Positions 17,526-27,123 of a DNA stretch of 64,000 nucleotides are shown piece after piece; positions within the stretch are counted from its first letter, which is position 1; each line of letters opens with the position of its first letter. The stretch spans positions 9,970-73,969 of the forward strand of contig JBAQZZ010000016.1 in the NCBI GenBank assembly GCA_049791475.1, written 5' to 3'. The notes under the pieces are model-generated. The model saw only the letters and a list, made by a program, of their open reading frames with translations. It searched no databases and was not told the DNA's origin. Made by a program: the position numbers and the translations under genes. Source of the DNA: CAXBID01 sp049791475 (GTDB lineage Bacteria; Bacteroidota; Bacteroidia; Flavobacteriales; Flavobacteriaceae).

Positions 17526-17972
17526 ATGTTACATTCTATTACATATTTACTTTTTAAACTTAATTTAATGCAGCCATCTGAGAGAACAATTCACTTTTGG
17601 ATGTATGATTTACAGGTTGAAAAGTTAGAGTATGCTTTAGAACACGGAAACTATAAAACTAGAAAATTAGCTGCAGAAGCTTTAGAGCGCGTAGGCAAAC
17701 CATCTTCAATCCCTGCACTTTTGAAAGCGATAAGCGATAAAGTTCAAAACGTATCTATTGCTGCATTAAATGCTTTAGAAAAAATTGGTGGAGAAGATAG
17801 CTTAGTTAAAACTATTATTAAAAAACGATTTAATTGGACTAAAGATGTTCGTGCTAAAAATGCTAAATATGAAGCTAATAAAGATAAGAAGTATAAAATT
17901 TATCGTTGGGAACGTGCTAGTAAAAAATCTTTTGAACGTGTAAAAGAACAGCTAAAAAAACCGATGAGATAG
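17526..17972 (+). CDS. Small HEAT-repeat protein
   Basis: The 148-residue protein carries one to two HEAT-like repeats (about 38-95): YALEHGNYKTRKLAAEALERVGKPSSIPALLKAISDKVQNVSIAALNALEKIG, which I describe by its pattern of A/L spaced helices and not as a function. The C-terminus is strongly basic (KKSFERVKEQLKKPMR). There is no signal peptide, so it is probably a cytoplasmic scaffold or binding protein. The neighbours (PLD lipoprotein and a convergent SulP transporter) give no clue. Confidence 0.75.
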   Translation: MLHSITYLLFKLNLMQPSERTIHFWMYDLQVEKLEYALEHGNYKTRKLAAEALERVGKPSSIPALLKAISDKVQNVSIAALNALEKIGGEDSLVKTIIKKRFNWTKDVRAKNAKYEANKDKKYKIYRWERASKKSFERVKEQLKKPMR

Positions 17973-18009
17973 GTGTTGGGTGTTAAAAAGTATAACTTCT
18001 AACTTCTAA

Positions 18010-19623
18010 CTAAAATTTATATTCTGAAAGCCCTTTGGTGAATGCCTCAGGGTTTTCGGCTAAATGATAACGAGGGTCGTCAATATCTTCAACAATAACC
18101 TCTCTAAACTTAGGACTTGATTTGTAGAGTAATATTTTACAATCTTCACTTAAATGTTTTAGTTTGATTGTTTTTCCTTCCGCTTCATATTTATTCACTA
18201 AATTAAAAATGGCTTCTAATGCAGAATGATCGCTTATTCGAGATTCAACAAAGTCAATTTCCACATGTTCAGGATCATTTTTCACATCAAACTTATCGTT
18301 AAAAGCTAAAATTGACCCAAAAAATAAAGGTCCCCAAATTTCGTAAACATTCGTACCATCTTCTTTCATGCGCTTGCGCGCACGAATACGTTTCGCATTT
18401 TCCCAAGAGAATACCAAAGCACTAATAATTACACCTGCGATTACAGCTATGGCCAAATCGAAAATAACCGTTAATGCAGATACTGCTACTAAAACAATAA
18501 CATCACTAAATGGAATTTTATTTAAAATACGGAAACTACTCCACGCAAATGTGCCAATTACAACCATAAACATAACGCCAACCAAAGCAGCAATAGGTAC
18601 TTGCTCAATTAATCCGGAAGCAAAAAGAATAAATACTAATAATAAAACAGCGGCTACAATTCCAGAAAGCCTACCTCTACCGCCACCTTTTATATTAATA
18701 AGCGATTGTCCAATCATAGCGCAACCACCCATACCGCCAAAAAGTCCAGTAACAATATTTGCTCCACCTTGAGCTAAACATTCTCTGTTAGTATTTCCTC
18801 TTGTTTCTGTTAATTCATCTACAAGGTTTAAAGTCATTAATGATTCTATTAATCCAATGGCAGCAAGAATTACTGCGTAAGGAAAAATAAATTTTAAAGT
18901 CTCTAAATTAAAAGGAACTTTACTAAAAATATCTGTTTGAAATTGTGGCAAACCACCTTTTAAACCTTCACCTCCACCATCACGAATAAAACTTCCAACA
19001 GTAGCCACATCTAAATTACCGAATATTACAATTGCTGAAACTACTAAAATAGCAACCAAAGCTTCAGGTAATTTTTTGGTGAGTTTTGGCAAACCGAACA
19101 TAATTCCCATGGTTAAAGCAACTAGACCAACCATGATCCATAATTGAGTTCCTGAAAACCAATCACCTGTTGCGTTTTTAAACATTCCTAATTGGGATAG
19201 AAAAATAACAATGGCTAAACCATTTACAAACCCCATCATTACTGGGTGCGGAATCAATCTTACAAACTTACCAAGCTTAAAAACACCCGCTAACATTTGT
19301 ATAATTCCCATTAAAATAACCGTTGCAAATAAATAGTAAAGACCTAAATTTTCGCTGGCTTCACCCATAGCGTTTCCTTCTGCAACTAAACTTACCATAA
19401 CTACAGCTAAAGCCCCAGTTGCACCACTAATCATTCCTGGTCGACCTCCAAATATTGAGGTAATTAATCCAATCATGAATGCAGCGTAAAGCCCGACTAA
19501 AGGATCTACACCAGCTACAAAAGCAAAAGCTACAGCTTCTGGAACTAAGGCTAAAGCGACTGTAATTCCACTTAAAATGTCATTTTTAGCATTTGCAGCA
19601 CGCTTTCTAATAAACTCGGTCAT
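18010..19623 (-). CDS. SulP family anion transporter with STAS domain
   Basis: The 537-residue inner-membrane protein has 10 or more hydrophobic helices and starts like SulP carriers: SGITVALALVPEAVAFAFVAGVDPLVGLYAAF, with GGRPGMISGATGALAVV next, and ANIVTGLFGGMGGCAMIGQS in the middle. The last about 100 residues (from roughly 430) form a soluble STAS domain (VEIDFVESRISDHSALEAI). Family members move sulfate, bicarbonate or other anions with H+ or Na+. The substrate is not decidable. It stands alone, convergent with the HEAT-repeat gene. Confidence 0.93.
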   Translation of the reverse strand: MTEFIRKRAANAKNDILSGITVALALVPEAVAFAFVAGVDPLVGLYAAFMIGLITSIFGGRPGMISGATGALAVVMVSLVAEGNAMGEASENLGLYYLFATVILMGIIQMLAGVFKLGKFVRLIPHPVMMGFVNGLAIVIFLSQLGMFKNATGDWFSGTQLWIMVGLVALTMGIMFGLPKLTKKLPEALVAILVVSAIVIFGNLDVATVGSFIRDGGGEGLKGGLPQFQTDIFSKVPFNLETLKFIFPYAVILAAIGLIESLMTLNLVDELTETRGNTNRECLAQGGANIVTGLFGGMGGCAMIGQSLINIKGGGRGRLSGIVAAVLLLVFILFASGLIEQVPIAALVGVMFMVVIGTFAWSSFRILNKIPFSDVIVLVAVSALTVIFDLAIAVIAGVIISALVFSWENAKRIRARKRMKEDGTNVYEIWGPLFFGSILAFNDKFDVKNDPEHVEIDFVESRISDHSALEAIFNLVNKYEAEGKTIKLKHLSEDCKILLYKSSPKFREVIVEDIDDPRYHLAENPEAFTKGLSEYKF

Positions 19624-19719
19624 GATTATTTTTTTGAAGCCACAAATTTAAGCTTAATAAATTGACTAGCAAGAGAAGCATTCTATTTTACTTTTTATAC
19701 AAACTATAACGTTTGAATA

Positions 19720-20097
19720 TTATTTAAGCACATCAATTTCATTTAGCCAAGCCAAAGCATCTTCACGTTTATTAAACCAACTTATTTCCCAATTTAAATT
19801 GGCGTTTAAGCTTAATAAAGTTTCACTAGACATGAGCCCGCCATGGGTACTTAAAAGAACAGCTAATTTTTTAATTTTATCAAAATTAACAATAGCCTTT
19901 TGTGCTTCAAAAGTATATGTGTAAGCGTGTTTTCTGTTTACAAGTAAATAAAATGGAGCCTTGAGATTATTCAGAAGAAAATTGTGATACTCTTTAACTT
20001 GAGTTACGTTCATTTCAATACCATCATCAACAACAATTTCAGCTAAATTATTGTTGAGCTTTATTATAGTTCCAAACGACATCTTATAATTTTTCAT
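19720..20097 (-). CDS. Small protein with possible STAS/SpoIIAA-like fold
   Basis: A 125-residue soluble protein. The pattern, beta strand with LAEIVVDDGIEMNVTQVKEYHNFL, then PFYLLVNRKHAYTYTFEAQKAI, LAVLLSTHGGLMSSETLL and the end NKREDALAWLNE, recalls the small SpoIIAA-like/STAS proteins in Bacteroidota, whose typical ending is an 'F...DALAWL' helix. There is no catalytic signature. It lies next to the SulP gene on the same strand with a 96-base gap (SulP follows), which may or may not be meaningful. Function unknown. Confidence 0.55.
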   Translation of the reverse strand: MKNYKMSFGTIIKLNNNLAEIVVDDGIEMNVTQVKEYHNFLLNNLKAPFYLLVNRKHAYTYTFEAQKAIVNFDKIKKLAVLLSTHGGLMSSETLLSLNANLNWEISWFNKREDALAWLNEIDVLK

Positions 20098-20250
20098 ATC
20101 AATCTATTTTGACAGATTTCTATAAAATTATAAACACACAAACACGAATAATAGCAACAACCGATACAAGTTAATCATTTTCATTAAGTTTTTCACTTAG
20201 AAAAAGGTATTTTGTTTAGAAATTGTAGATTTATAAAAATAAATTAGAAA

Positions 20251-21987
20251 ATGAAAAAAATTCTTGGGCTATTACTTTTAATATTTTCGTGTAATACTTC
20301 GAATGAAAAACCTTCTTTTGATTTTGAAACACATTTTGAAAAATCGAATGGAATTGAAACTGCAACATACAAACAAACTATAGCGTTTTATGAAGCCTTA
20401 GCCGAGAACTATTCTGAAATATCTATTGTTAGTATTGGAGAAACCGATTCTGGAAAACCATTACATATAATCACATTAAATACAGATGCAGAATTCAATT
20501 TTAAAACTATTAGAAAGAATAAGCGAATTATGCTTATTAATAACGGCATTCATCCAGGAGAGTCTGATGGTATTGATGCAACTATGATGCTTTTTAGAGA
20601 TTTGGTTAATGGAAAAATTAAAGCTCCAAAAAATACTGTTTTAGTTACTATACCAATTTATAATATTGGTGGTAGTTTAAACAGAAACTCATCCACAAGA
20701 ACTAATCAAAACGGACCAAAAGAATATGGTTTTAGAGGAAATGCAAGGAATTATGATTTGAATCGCGATTTTATTAAGTGTGACACCAAAAACGCTAAAA
20801 CATTTACTGAAATTTTTCATTTAATAAAACCAGATGTTTTTATAGACAATCATGTAAGTAATGGCGCTGATTATCAATATACACTCACACATTTATTTAC
20901 ACAACATAATAAATTAGGCGGCGATTTAGGTTATTATATCAACACTAAAATGATGCCTAATTTGGAACAAAAATTAGTCGAAAAAGCTTGGGATATTACA
21001 CCCTATGTGAATGTATTTAACCAGGTTCCAGAAGAAGGGTTTTCGCAATTTATGGATTACCCAAGATATTCAACAGGCTACACAACACTATTTAATACTC
21101 TAGGAATGATGGTTGAAACCCACATGCTAAAGCCCTACAAAATGCGTGTTGAAGGTACTTACCAACTTATGAAAAGTATGATTGAAATTACTGAAGAAGA
21201 TGGCGAAAAGATTTCTAAGCTCCGAAACAATGCTTTAATTGAAATTCAAAATCAGAAAAGCTACACTCTGGATTGGGAAATTGATACCACAAAAAGTTCT
21301 TCTTTAAATTTTAAAGGTTTTGAAGCTGAATTAATTCCTAGTAAAATAACTGGTGCTAACAGATTAAAATATGACCGTTCGAAACCATTTACAAAAGAAG
21401 TTAACTATCAAAATTATTTCAAATCTAGTCTTGAAGTACAAATTCCAAAAGCATACATTATTCCGAAAGGTTGGCATCATGTGATCAATCTATTAAAATT
21501 GAACCAAGTTGAAATGTCTTCTTTTGAAAAAGATACCATTATAAATGTTGAATCTTATAGAATTTCAGATTATAAAACACGTCAAGCACCATACGAAGGT
21601 CATTATCAGCATTACAATACTGCAATTGATAAAACATTAAAAAACATCGGTTTTCTTAAAGGTGATTTTATTATAAACACCCATCAAAATGCCATACGTT
21701 ATTTAATAGAAACTTTAGAACCGCAGGCTCCAGATTCGTTTTTTAATTGGAATTTCTTCGATACTATTTTACAGCAAAAAGAAGGTTTTTCACCTTACGT
21801 TTGGGAAGATAAAGCTGAAGAATTATTAAATAATAATGAAGAATTAAGAATTGAATTTGAAACTAAAAAACAAACCGATAAAGCGTTTAATGATAGCTGG
21901 TACGTGCAACTAGATTGGCTACATAAACAAAGCGAAAACTATGAAAAAGCCCATTTAGAATATCCTGTTTATAGAATAACTAATTAA
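20251..21987 (+). CDS. M14 family zinc carboxypeptidase-like lipoprotein
   Basis: The 578-residue protein has a lipoprotein signal (MKKILGLLLLIFSC, Cys 14) and an M14 carboxypeptidase domain: NNGIHPGESDGIDA carries the HxxE zinc pair, RNYDLNRDF the substrate-binding Asn-Arg region, and DVFIDNHVSNGADYQYT the third zinc histidine. A C-terminal region of about 200 residues follows that I cannot assign. It should act in the periplasm or at the cell surface on peptides or peptidoglycan. It is monocistronic and convergent with the Nudix gene. Confidence 0.85.
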   Translation: MKKILGLLLLIFSCNTSNEKPSFDFETHFEKSNGIETATYKQTIAFYEALAENYSEISIVSIGETDSGKPLHIITLNTDAEFNFKTIRKNKRIMLINNGIHPGESDGIDATMMLFRDLVNGKIKAPKNTVLVTIPIYNIGGSLNRNSSTRTNQNGPKEYGFRGNARNYDLNRDFIKCDTKNAKTFTEIFHLIKPDVFIDNHVSNGADYQYTLTHLFTQHNKLGGDLGYYINTKMMPNLEQKLVEKAWDITPYVNVFNQVPEEGFSQFMDYPRYSTGYTTLFNTLGMMVETHMLKPYKMRVEGTYQLMKSMIEITEEDGEKISKLRNNALIEIQNQKSYTLDWEIDTTKSSSLNFKGFEAELIPSKITGANRLKYDRSKPFTKEVNYQNYFKSSLEVQIPKAYIIPKGWHHVINLLKLNQVEMSSFEKDTIINVESYRISDYKTRQAPYEGHYQHYNTAIDKTLKNIGFLKGDFIINTHQNAIRYLIETLEPQAPDSFFNWNFFDTILQQKEGFSPYVWEDKAEELLNNNEELRIEFETKKQTDKAFNDSWYVQLDWLHKQSENYEKAHLEYPVYRITN

Positions 21988-21998
21988 ACTTTTATAAT

Positions 21999-22580
21999 TT
22001 ACACTAACAATTTAATGTTGGCGTAAGAGTTTTCAAGAGCTTCTTTAATCTGCTTATTATTTAACCATTCAACTTTAGTTATTCCTTCATTTTCTTGTGC
22101 ATATAAATTTCCTGTAAAGCTGGTCTTCATCTCAAACCAATAGGTCACCTTAATTTTAAAACGTCCATTACGTTTAAATATATGATATGTAGTATCTAAA
22201 GGTTTAGTTATTTCTAATCCGGCAACACCAGTTTCTTCGCTAACTTCACGTATAGCAGTTTGTTCAATAGTTTCTCTACCTTCTACTTTTCCTTTTGGCA
22301 AATCCCATTTATCATTTCTATAAATAAATAAAATCTCATTTTTTTCGTTATAAACTTTACCTCCGCCAGCAATAACATTTGGTAGTTTTTTCAAAAATTT
22401 TTTGATTAATTTATTTTCGTTTTTATGGATTAGGCGAATTTCATTCAAAGCCGTAGAATTAAGCTCTCTAATTACTTTTCTGATATTTACGCTATTTAGT
22501 AAATAATTTTTAAAGCTAGTTTCCTGCTCTACTAATGTAGTTAAGATTATAGGCTTGTCTCCAACAAAAACTTTATACAT
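21999..22580 (-). CDS. Nudix hydrolase
   Basis: The complete Nudix box G-x5-E-x7-REVSEETGV is present (starting GKVEGRE near residue 99), preceded by the WDLPKGK segment typical of MutT/Nudix folds. The 193-residue protein has an extra N-terminal region of about 65 residues (YKVFVGDKPIILTTLVEQ...), also seen in bacteroidotal members next to pyrE. It hydrolyses a nucleoside diphosphate derivative; the substrate is unknown. It is divergent from pyrE with 128 bases between them, a common arrangement in this family, though a pyrimidine link is only a guess. Confidence 0.9.
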   Translation of the reverse strand: MYKVFVGDKPIILTTLVEQETSFKNYLLNSVNIRKVIRELNSTALNEIRLIHKNENKLIKKFLKKLPNVIAGGGKVYNEKNEILFIYRNDKWDLPKGKVEGRETIEQTAIREVSEETGVAGLEITKPLDTTYHIFKRNGRFKIKVTYWFEMKTSFTGNLYAQENEGITKVEWLNNKQIKEALENSYANIKLLV

Positions 22581-22708
22581 ACTTATTTTAAGAATTTTGT
22601 TTTGGTAAAAATATCATTTTTAATAACAAAGTAGTAAATGTTGAAAAAATATTTTTATTGATAAAAATAAGCGTCCTTTAAAACCAAATTTATGTTTAAT
22701 TTTACCTC

Positions 22709-23353
22709 ATGATTTTTGACAAGCAAACCGCCAAAGAAACCGCCGAAGTATTATTACAAGTTAATGCTATAAAACTCAGTCCTACAAAACCATTTACTTG
22801 GGCTTCAGGATGGAAATCGCCTATTTATTGCGATAATCGCATTATTTTATCGTTCCCGCCTATACGAAACCATATTCGTGAAACTATGGCGAAAGAAATT
22901 GAAAAAATGTATGGAAAACCAGACGCCATTGCAGGCGTAGCAACTGGTGCCATTGGCATTGGCATATTAGTTGCCGAATATTTAGGACTTCCTTTTATAT
23001 ATGTTAGACCAGAAGCTAAAGGTCATGGCAGACAAAATCAAATTGAAGGATATATTGAAAGCGGTCAAAGTGTTGTGGTGGTTGAAGATTTAATAAGTAC
23101 AGGAAAAAGTAGCTTAAATGCTGTAAAAGCTTTAAAAGAAGCTGATGTTAAAGTTAAAGGAATGGTTGCTATTTTTACTTATGGTTTTGAAATTGCCAAT
23201 AAAAACTTTAAAAAAGGTGGCGTTACTTTAAATACATTAAGCAACTATGAAAACCTATTGGAACAAGCTTTAGACACCAAGTATATTTCTGAAAAGGAAT
23301 TAAAAACCTTATCTGAATGGAATTCCAATCCTAGTGAATGGAACGCTAATTGA
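22709..23353 (+). CDS. pyrE: Orotate phosphoribosyltransferase
   Basis: PyrE joins orotate and PRPP to form OMP in pyrimidine synthesis. The 214-residue protein shows FTWASGWKSPIYCDNR near the start (orotate site), VATGAIGIGILVAEYLGLPFIYVRPEAKGHGRQNQIEG (catalytic flexible loop with K and H), and the PRPP loop VVVVEDLISTGKSSLNAVKAL. All core residues are there. It ends with a short near-repeat EWNSNPSEWNAN, which is slightly unusual. The SRPBCC gene follows after 92 bases. Confidence 0.97.
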   Translation: MIFDKQTAKETAEVLLQVNAIKLSPTKPFTWASGWKSPIYCDNRIILSFPPIRNHIRETMAKEIEKMYGKPDAIAGVATGAIGIGILVAEYLGLPFIYVRPEAKGHGRQNQIEGYIESGQSVVVVEDLISTGKSSLNAVKALKEADVKVKGMVAIFTYGFEIANKNFKKGGVTLNTLSNYENLLEQALDTKYISEKELKTLSEWNSNPSEWNAN

Positions 23354-23445
23354 TATATAAATGTAAAGCAATTGAATCGTTTAGACGCTAAGTCGATACA
23401 AAGTCAATCAGCTTGACAACTTAATGACAAACAAATAACAAAAAA

Positions 23446-23841
23446 ATGAATTTAGAATCCCCAAAAATTAACGTTGAAAAATCACCTCAAGACGTTTTTG
23501 ACTTTTTAGCCGATATTAAAAATTTTGAAGCTTTAATGCCAGAAAACATAAGCAAGTTTGAAGTTTTAGACGATGACAAATTTTTATTCGCTCTAAAAGG
23601 CATGCCTGAAATTATTCTTAAAAAGAAAGAAGTTATACCTCCAAACAAAATTGTGCTGGGTGCTGCTGGTGGTAAAATAGATTTTGCTTTGGTAGCCAAT
23701 ATTGTTGAAGTTAACCCAGAATCAAGTGAAGTGCAATTAGATTTTACTGGCGACTTCAACCCGATGATGGCGATGATGATAAAAAAGCCCATTACAAAAT
23801 TTATTGAAACTTTAGTTACAAGTATTCCTAAAGCTATTTAG
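23446..23841 (+). CDS. SRPBCC (START-like) family protein
   Basis: The 131-residue sequence has the SRPBCC layout: an opening strand (ESPKINVEKSPQDVFDFLADIKNFEALMP, with the family's typical 'phe-x-phe-leu-x-D' helix), a middle beta-sheet, and a long C-terminal helix (MIKKPITKFIETLVTSI). This fold binds hydrophobic ligands in a cavity; no ligand can be named. It is soluble and cytoplasmic. The gene overlaps the convergent birA gene by 4 bases, so the two stop codons interlock. Confidence 0.8.
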   Translation: MNLESPKINVEKSPQDVFDFLADIKNFEALMPENISKFEVLDDDKFLFALKGMPEIILKKKEVIPPNKIVLGAAGGKIDFALVANIVEVNPESSEVQLDFTGDFNPMMAMMIKKPITKFIETLVTSIPKAI

Positions 23842-24566
23842 TACATTAACGTAATTTCTTTAAGATCAAATTTTTTCACAATTTCGTCTTCCAAAGTCAC
23901 TTGTAGCTTACCATATTTAGTAACACCTTTTATAAAACCAGAAAATAAAACACCTTCATCATCTTTAAATGTTGAAGGTTTGTTTTTTCTGAACAAATTG
24001 GTTTCATATTCATTTTTAACAAAATCATACTTTTCTTGCTGCAATAGTTTCGAATATTCTTTAGTGTAATTTACTATGAGTTGCAAAATTTCATCCACAT
24101 TGTAATGAATTCCTGTAATATTCTTTAAAGATGACGCTTTTGGAAGATTCTTAAAATCTGTTTGATTGACGTTAATCCCAATTCCGATAATTGTAGAATT
24201 TAGCTTGTTTTTTATGACATTTTCTATCAAAATACCGCAAATCTTTTTATCTGCTGACAAAATGTCGTTAGGCCATTTAATATGTAAATCAGGAATATTT
24301 AAAGTTTTAAAAGCCTTAAGAATTGCCAAAGAAATGGCCATACTAATGTAAAAAGGAAATTCAACATCATGAAGCCGCAAATCTTTAAACACACTAAACA
24401 TAAGGTTCTTTCCTTTATCAGAATCCCAAACCGTACCCATTTGCCCTCTGCCTTGTGTCTGCTTTTTCGCCATTACAATAGTATAATCGCCAACATCTTG
24501 TTCACTAATAAGTCTACGCATGTAGCTATTTGTAGAATCGGTGGCATCAAGTTTGATTATAGGCAT
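23838..24566 (-). CDS. birA: Biotin--[acetyl-CoA-carboxylase] ligase
   Basis: The enzyme activates biotin with ATP and attaches it to the carrier lysine of biotin-dependent carboxylases. The 242-residue sequence lacks the N-terminal DNA-binding domain of E. coli BirA, so it is a ligase only. Visible motifs are LDATDSTNSYMRRL, KKQTQGRGQMGTVWDSDKGKNLMFSV (GRGxxG biotinyl-AMP loop), LHIKWPNDILSADKKICGILIEN and GIGINVNQ. It is divergent from rsfS with 92 bases between the starts, and convergent with the SRPBCC gene. Confidence 0.95.
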   Translation of the reverse strand: MPIIKLDATDSTNSYMRRLISEQDVGDYTIVMAKKQTQGRGQMGTVWDSDKGKNLMFSVFKDLRLHDVEFPFYISMAISLAILKAFKTLNIPDLHIKWPNDILSADKKICGILIENVIKNKLNSTIIGIGINVNQTDFKNLPKASSLKNITGIHYNVDEILQLIVNYTKEYSKLLQQEKYDFVKNEYETNLFRKNKPSTFKDDEGVLFSGFIKGVTKYGKLQVTLEDEIVKKFDLKEITLMY

Positions 24567-24631
24567 GTGAGAGTTATTTTAATACTTTAAAATCTTATGA
24601 TTGTTTAAAGTATAAAGAACTAAAAAAATAA

Positions 24632-24639
24632 TAACTTTG
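24632..24639 (+). promoter_or_regulatory. -7 box of the rsfS-ftsH unit
   Basis: TAACTTTG matches TAnnTTTG and lies 19 bases before the rsfS ATG, giving a very short leader. It is located in the divergent birA/rsfS gap. Confidence 0.6.
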
Positions 24640-24658
24640 CACAAATTAAATAAATTTA

Positions 24659-25030
24659 ATGGCGAAACAAAAAATAAGCGCAGATCAACTAATATCTACC
24701 ATAATAAGTGGCATTGAAGATGTTAAAGGAAAAGATATAAATATTTTAGATTTAAGAGCGATTGAAAACACGGTTTGTGATTATTTTATAGTTTGCGAAG
24801 GCACTTCAAATACGCAGGTAAATGCCATAGTTAATTCAATACAAAAAAAAGTTAGCAAAGAACTTAAAGATAAGCCTTGGCATACTGAAGGTTTAGAAAA
24901 TTCTGAATGGGTTTTAATGGATTACGTAAACATTGTTGTACACGTTTTTCAAAAACACATTAGAGAATATTATGATATTGAAAGTCTTTGGGGCGATGCA
25001 AAAACAACCGTTATAGAAACAAGTTACTAA
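24659..25030 (+). CDS. rsfS: Ribosomal silencing factor RsfS
   Basis: RsfS binds ribosomal protein uL14 and blocks subunit joining when nutrients are scarce. The 123 residues match the family: GKDINILDLRAIENTVCDYFIVCEGTSNTQVNAI and PWHTEGLENSEWVLMDYVNIVVHVF are its hallmark stretches. It is cytoplasmic and complete. ftsH starts 9 bases after the stop, and the same rsfS-ftsH order is common in Bacteroidota, so the pair is probably one transcript. Confidence 0.96.
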   Translation: MAKQKISADQLISTIISGIEDVKGKDINILDLRAIENTVCDYFIVCEGTSNTQVNAIVNSIQKKVSKELKDKPWHTEGLENSEWVLMDYVNIVVHVFQKHIREYYDIESLWGDAKTTVIETSY

Positions 25031-25039
25031 AAAAGAGAA

Positions 25040-27007
25040 ATGGCAAACGAGAAAAAAAATATAAAAGATAAAAAACCAAAATTTAGTCCCTATTGGATTT
25101 ACGGTATACTAATAGCCCTTTTTTTAGGATTTCAAGTATTTAACAGTGGTGGTTATCAAGATGGAAGCCTAACAACGCCATCAGATTTTTTTAGATATTT
25201 AGAAGATGGCGACGTTGAGCGTGTAGATATTGTTAAAAACACACGTGTTGCTAAAGTTTATTTAACAAAAGATGCACAGGCCAAAGAGATTCATAAAAAC
25301 TCTAAACCCCAAACGTTTATACCTTCAGCTACTAAATTACCAAATTATAAATTTGAGTTTGGAGATCTTCAAAATTTCGAAAATGAACTTAATGAAGCCA
25401 CTGCAAATTTAACGACTAAACCTATTGTAAAATTTAATACAGAAACCAACGATTGGGGAAACCTTTTAATGGGCATTTTGCCATTTATTTTACTAATAGG
25501 TGTTTGGATTTTTATTATGCGTCGCATGTCTGGTGGTGCTGGCGGAGGTGCTGGCGGTCAGATTTTCAATATCGGAAAATCTAAAGCAAAACTTTTTGAT
25601 CAAAACACTGAAGTTAAAACAACCTTTAAAGATGTTGCTGGTTTAGAAGGTGCAAAAGAAGAGGTTCAAGAAATTGTAGATTTTTTAAAATTTCCTGAGA
25701 AATATACCACTCTTGGTGGTAAAATTCCAAAAGGCGCTTTGCTAGTAGGGCCTCCAGGAACAGGTAAAACCTTATTAGCTAGAGCTGTTGCCGGTGAAGC
25801 TAAAGTGCCTTTCTTTTCACTTTCAGGTTCAGATTTTGTTGAGATGTTTGTTGGTGTTGGAGCCTCTCGAGTTAGAGATTTATTTAAACAAGCAAAAGAA
25901 AAATCACCTTCAATTATTTTTATTGATGAAATAGATGCTATTGGTCGTGCCAGAGGTAAAAATGCCATGTCTGGAAGTAATGATGAGCGTGAAAATACGT
26001 TAAATCAATTATTAACAGAAATGGATGGTTTTGGTACTAATGCAAATGTAATTGTAATAGCTGCAACTAACAGAGCAGATATTTTAGACAAAGCATTAAT
26101 GCGAGCTGGTCGTTTTGACAGACAAATTTATGTTGATTTACCAGACGTCCGTGAACGTAAAGAAATTTTTGAAGTGCATTTACGCCCGCTTAAAAAAGCT
26201 AAAAATTTAGATTTAGATTTTCTTTCAAAACAAACACCAGGTTTCTCTGGAGCAGATATTGCAAATGTTTGTAACGAAGCCGCATTAATTGCAGCCAGAA
26301 ATGGAAAAAAAGCAGTTGACAAACAAGATTTCCTTGATGCTGTTGATAGAATAATCGGTGGTTTAGAAAAGAAAAATAAAATAATAACACCAAGTGAAAA
26401 ACGTGCTGTAGCCTTTCACGAGGCAGGACACGCCGTTACTAGTTGGATGTTAGAACATGCTGCGCCATTGGTAAAAGTAACAATTGTACCACGTGGGCGC
26501 TCTTTAGGAGCTGCTTGGTATTTGCCTGAAGAAAGACTTATAGTTAGACCAGAACAAATGCTTGACGAAATGTGTGCTGCATTAGGCGGTCGTGCTGCTG
26601 AAAAGGTGATTTTTAATAAAATATCAACGGGGGCTTTAAGTGATTTAGAAAAGGTAACCAAACAAGCCAGAGCCATGGTTACTATTTATGGTTTAAGTGA
26701 AAAAATTGGTAACTTAACATATTACGATTCCTCAGGACAAAATGAATATGGCTTTTCTAAACCTTACAGTGAGCAAACGGCCGAATTAATCGATAAAGAA
26801 ATTTCAGAAATAATTGAGAAACAATATGCCCGTGCCATTGCCTTATTAGAGGAAAATAAAGATAAGCTCACACAACTGGCTGAAGTGCTTTTAGAAAAAG
26901 AAGTTATTTTTAAAGATAATTTAGAGAAAATATTTGGTAAACGGCCCTTTGAAAAAGAAGAGCAAGAAGCACCAAAACAGGAAGAAACAGAATCGCCCAA
27001 AGAGTAG
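25040..27007 (+). CDS. ftsH: ATP-dependent zinc metalloprotease FtsH
   Basis: FtsH is a hexameric inner-membrane AAA+ protease that degrades misfolded membrane proteins and regulators. The 655-residue protein has two membrane segments (about 16-32 and 138-155) enclosing a periplasmic loop, a glycine-rich linker (GGAGGGAGGQ), the AAA domain with Walker A G237PPGTGKT and Walker B IIFIDEID, the second region of homology NRADILDKALMRAGRFDRQ, and the protease motif H460EAGH. The tail is acidic (EQEAPKQEETE). A strong terminator follows at 27037-27076, ending the rsfS-ftsH transcript. Confidence 0.98.
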   Translation: MANEKKNIKDKKPKFSPYWIYGILIALFLGFQVFNSGGYQDGSLTTPSDFFRYLEDGDVERVDIVKNTRVAKVYLTKDAQAKEIHKNSKPQTFIPSATKLPNYKFEFGDLQNFENELNEATANLTTKPIVKFNTETNDWGNLLMGILPFILLIGVWIFIMRRMSGGAGGGAGGQIFNIGKSKAKLFDQNTEVKTTFKDVAGLEGAKEEVQEIVDFLKFPEKYTTLGGKIPKGALLVGPPGTGKTLLARAVAGEAKVPFFSLSGSDFVEMFVGVGASRVRDLFKQAKEKSPSIIFIDEIDAIGRARGKNAMSGSNDERENTLNQLLTEMDGFGTNANVIVIAATNRADILDKALMRAGRFDRQIYVDLPDVRERKEIFEVHLRPLKKAKNLDLDFLSKQTPGFSGADIANVCNEAALIAARNGKKAVDKQDFLDAVDRIIGGLEKKNKIITPSEKRAVAFHEAGHAVTSWMLEHAAPLVKVTIVPRGRSLGAAWYLPEERLIVRPEQMLDEMCAALGGRAAEKVIFNKISTGALSDLEKVTKQARAMVTIYGLSEKIGNLTYYDSSGQNEYGFSKPYSEQTAELIDKEISEIIEKQYARAIALLEENKDKLTQLAEVLLEKEVIFKDNLEKIFGKRPFEKEEQEAPKQEETESPKE

Positions 27008-27036
27008 ATTTTATCATATTCTGTTAAGCTTTTAGT

Positions 27037-27077
27037 AAAAATCTTAAATTAATCGTATGGTTAATTTAAGATTTTTT
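27037..27077. terminator. Intrinsic terminator after ftsH
   Basis: A 16-bp inverted repeat, AAAAATCTTAAATTAA at 27037-27052 and its complement at 27061-27076, with an 8-base loop and a T-rich end. The T-run runs directly into the promoter box of the next operon, so stop and start signals overlap. Confidence 0.75.
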
Positions 27078-27084
27078 ATATTTG
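27077..27084 (+). promoter_or_regulatory. -7 box of the LUD-cdsA-psd operon
   Basis: TATATTTG, a perfect TAnnTTTG, begins on the last T of the ftsH terminator tail and lies 40 bases before the ATG of the LUD gene. Confidence 0.6.
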
Positions 27085-27123
27085 ATAAATTCCTCAAAAA
27101 AATAGTTAATAGCGCCTAACTAA

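Noticed and set aside
25666..27000. Several reverse-strand ORFs within ftsH
   Set aside because: They mirror a strongly conserved FtsH sequence; low-complexity Ser/Leu-rich products without family features.
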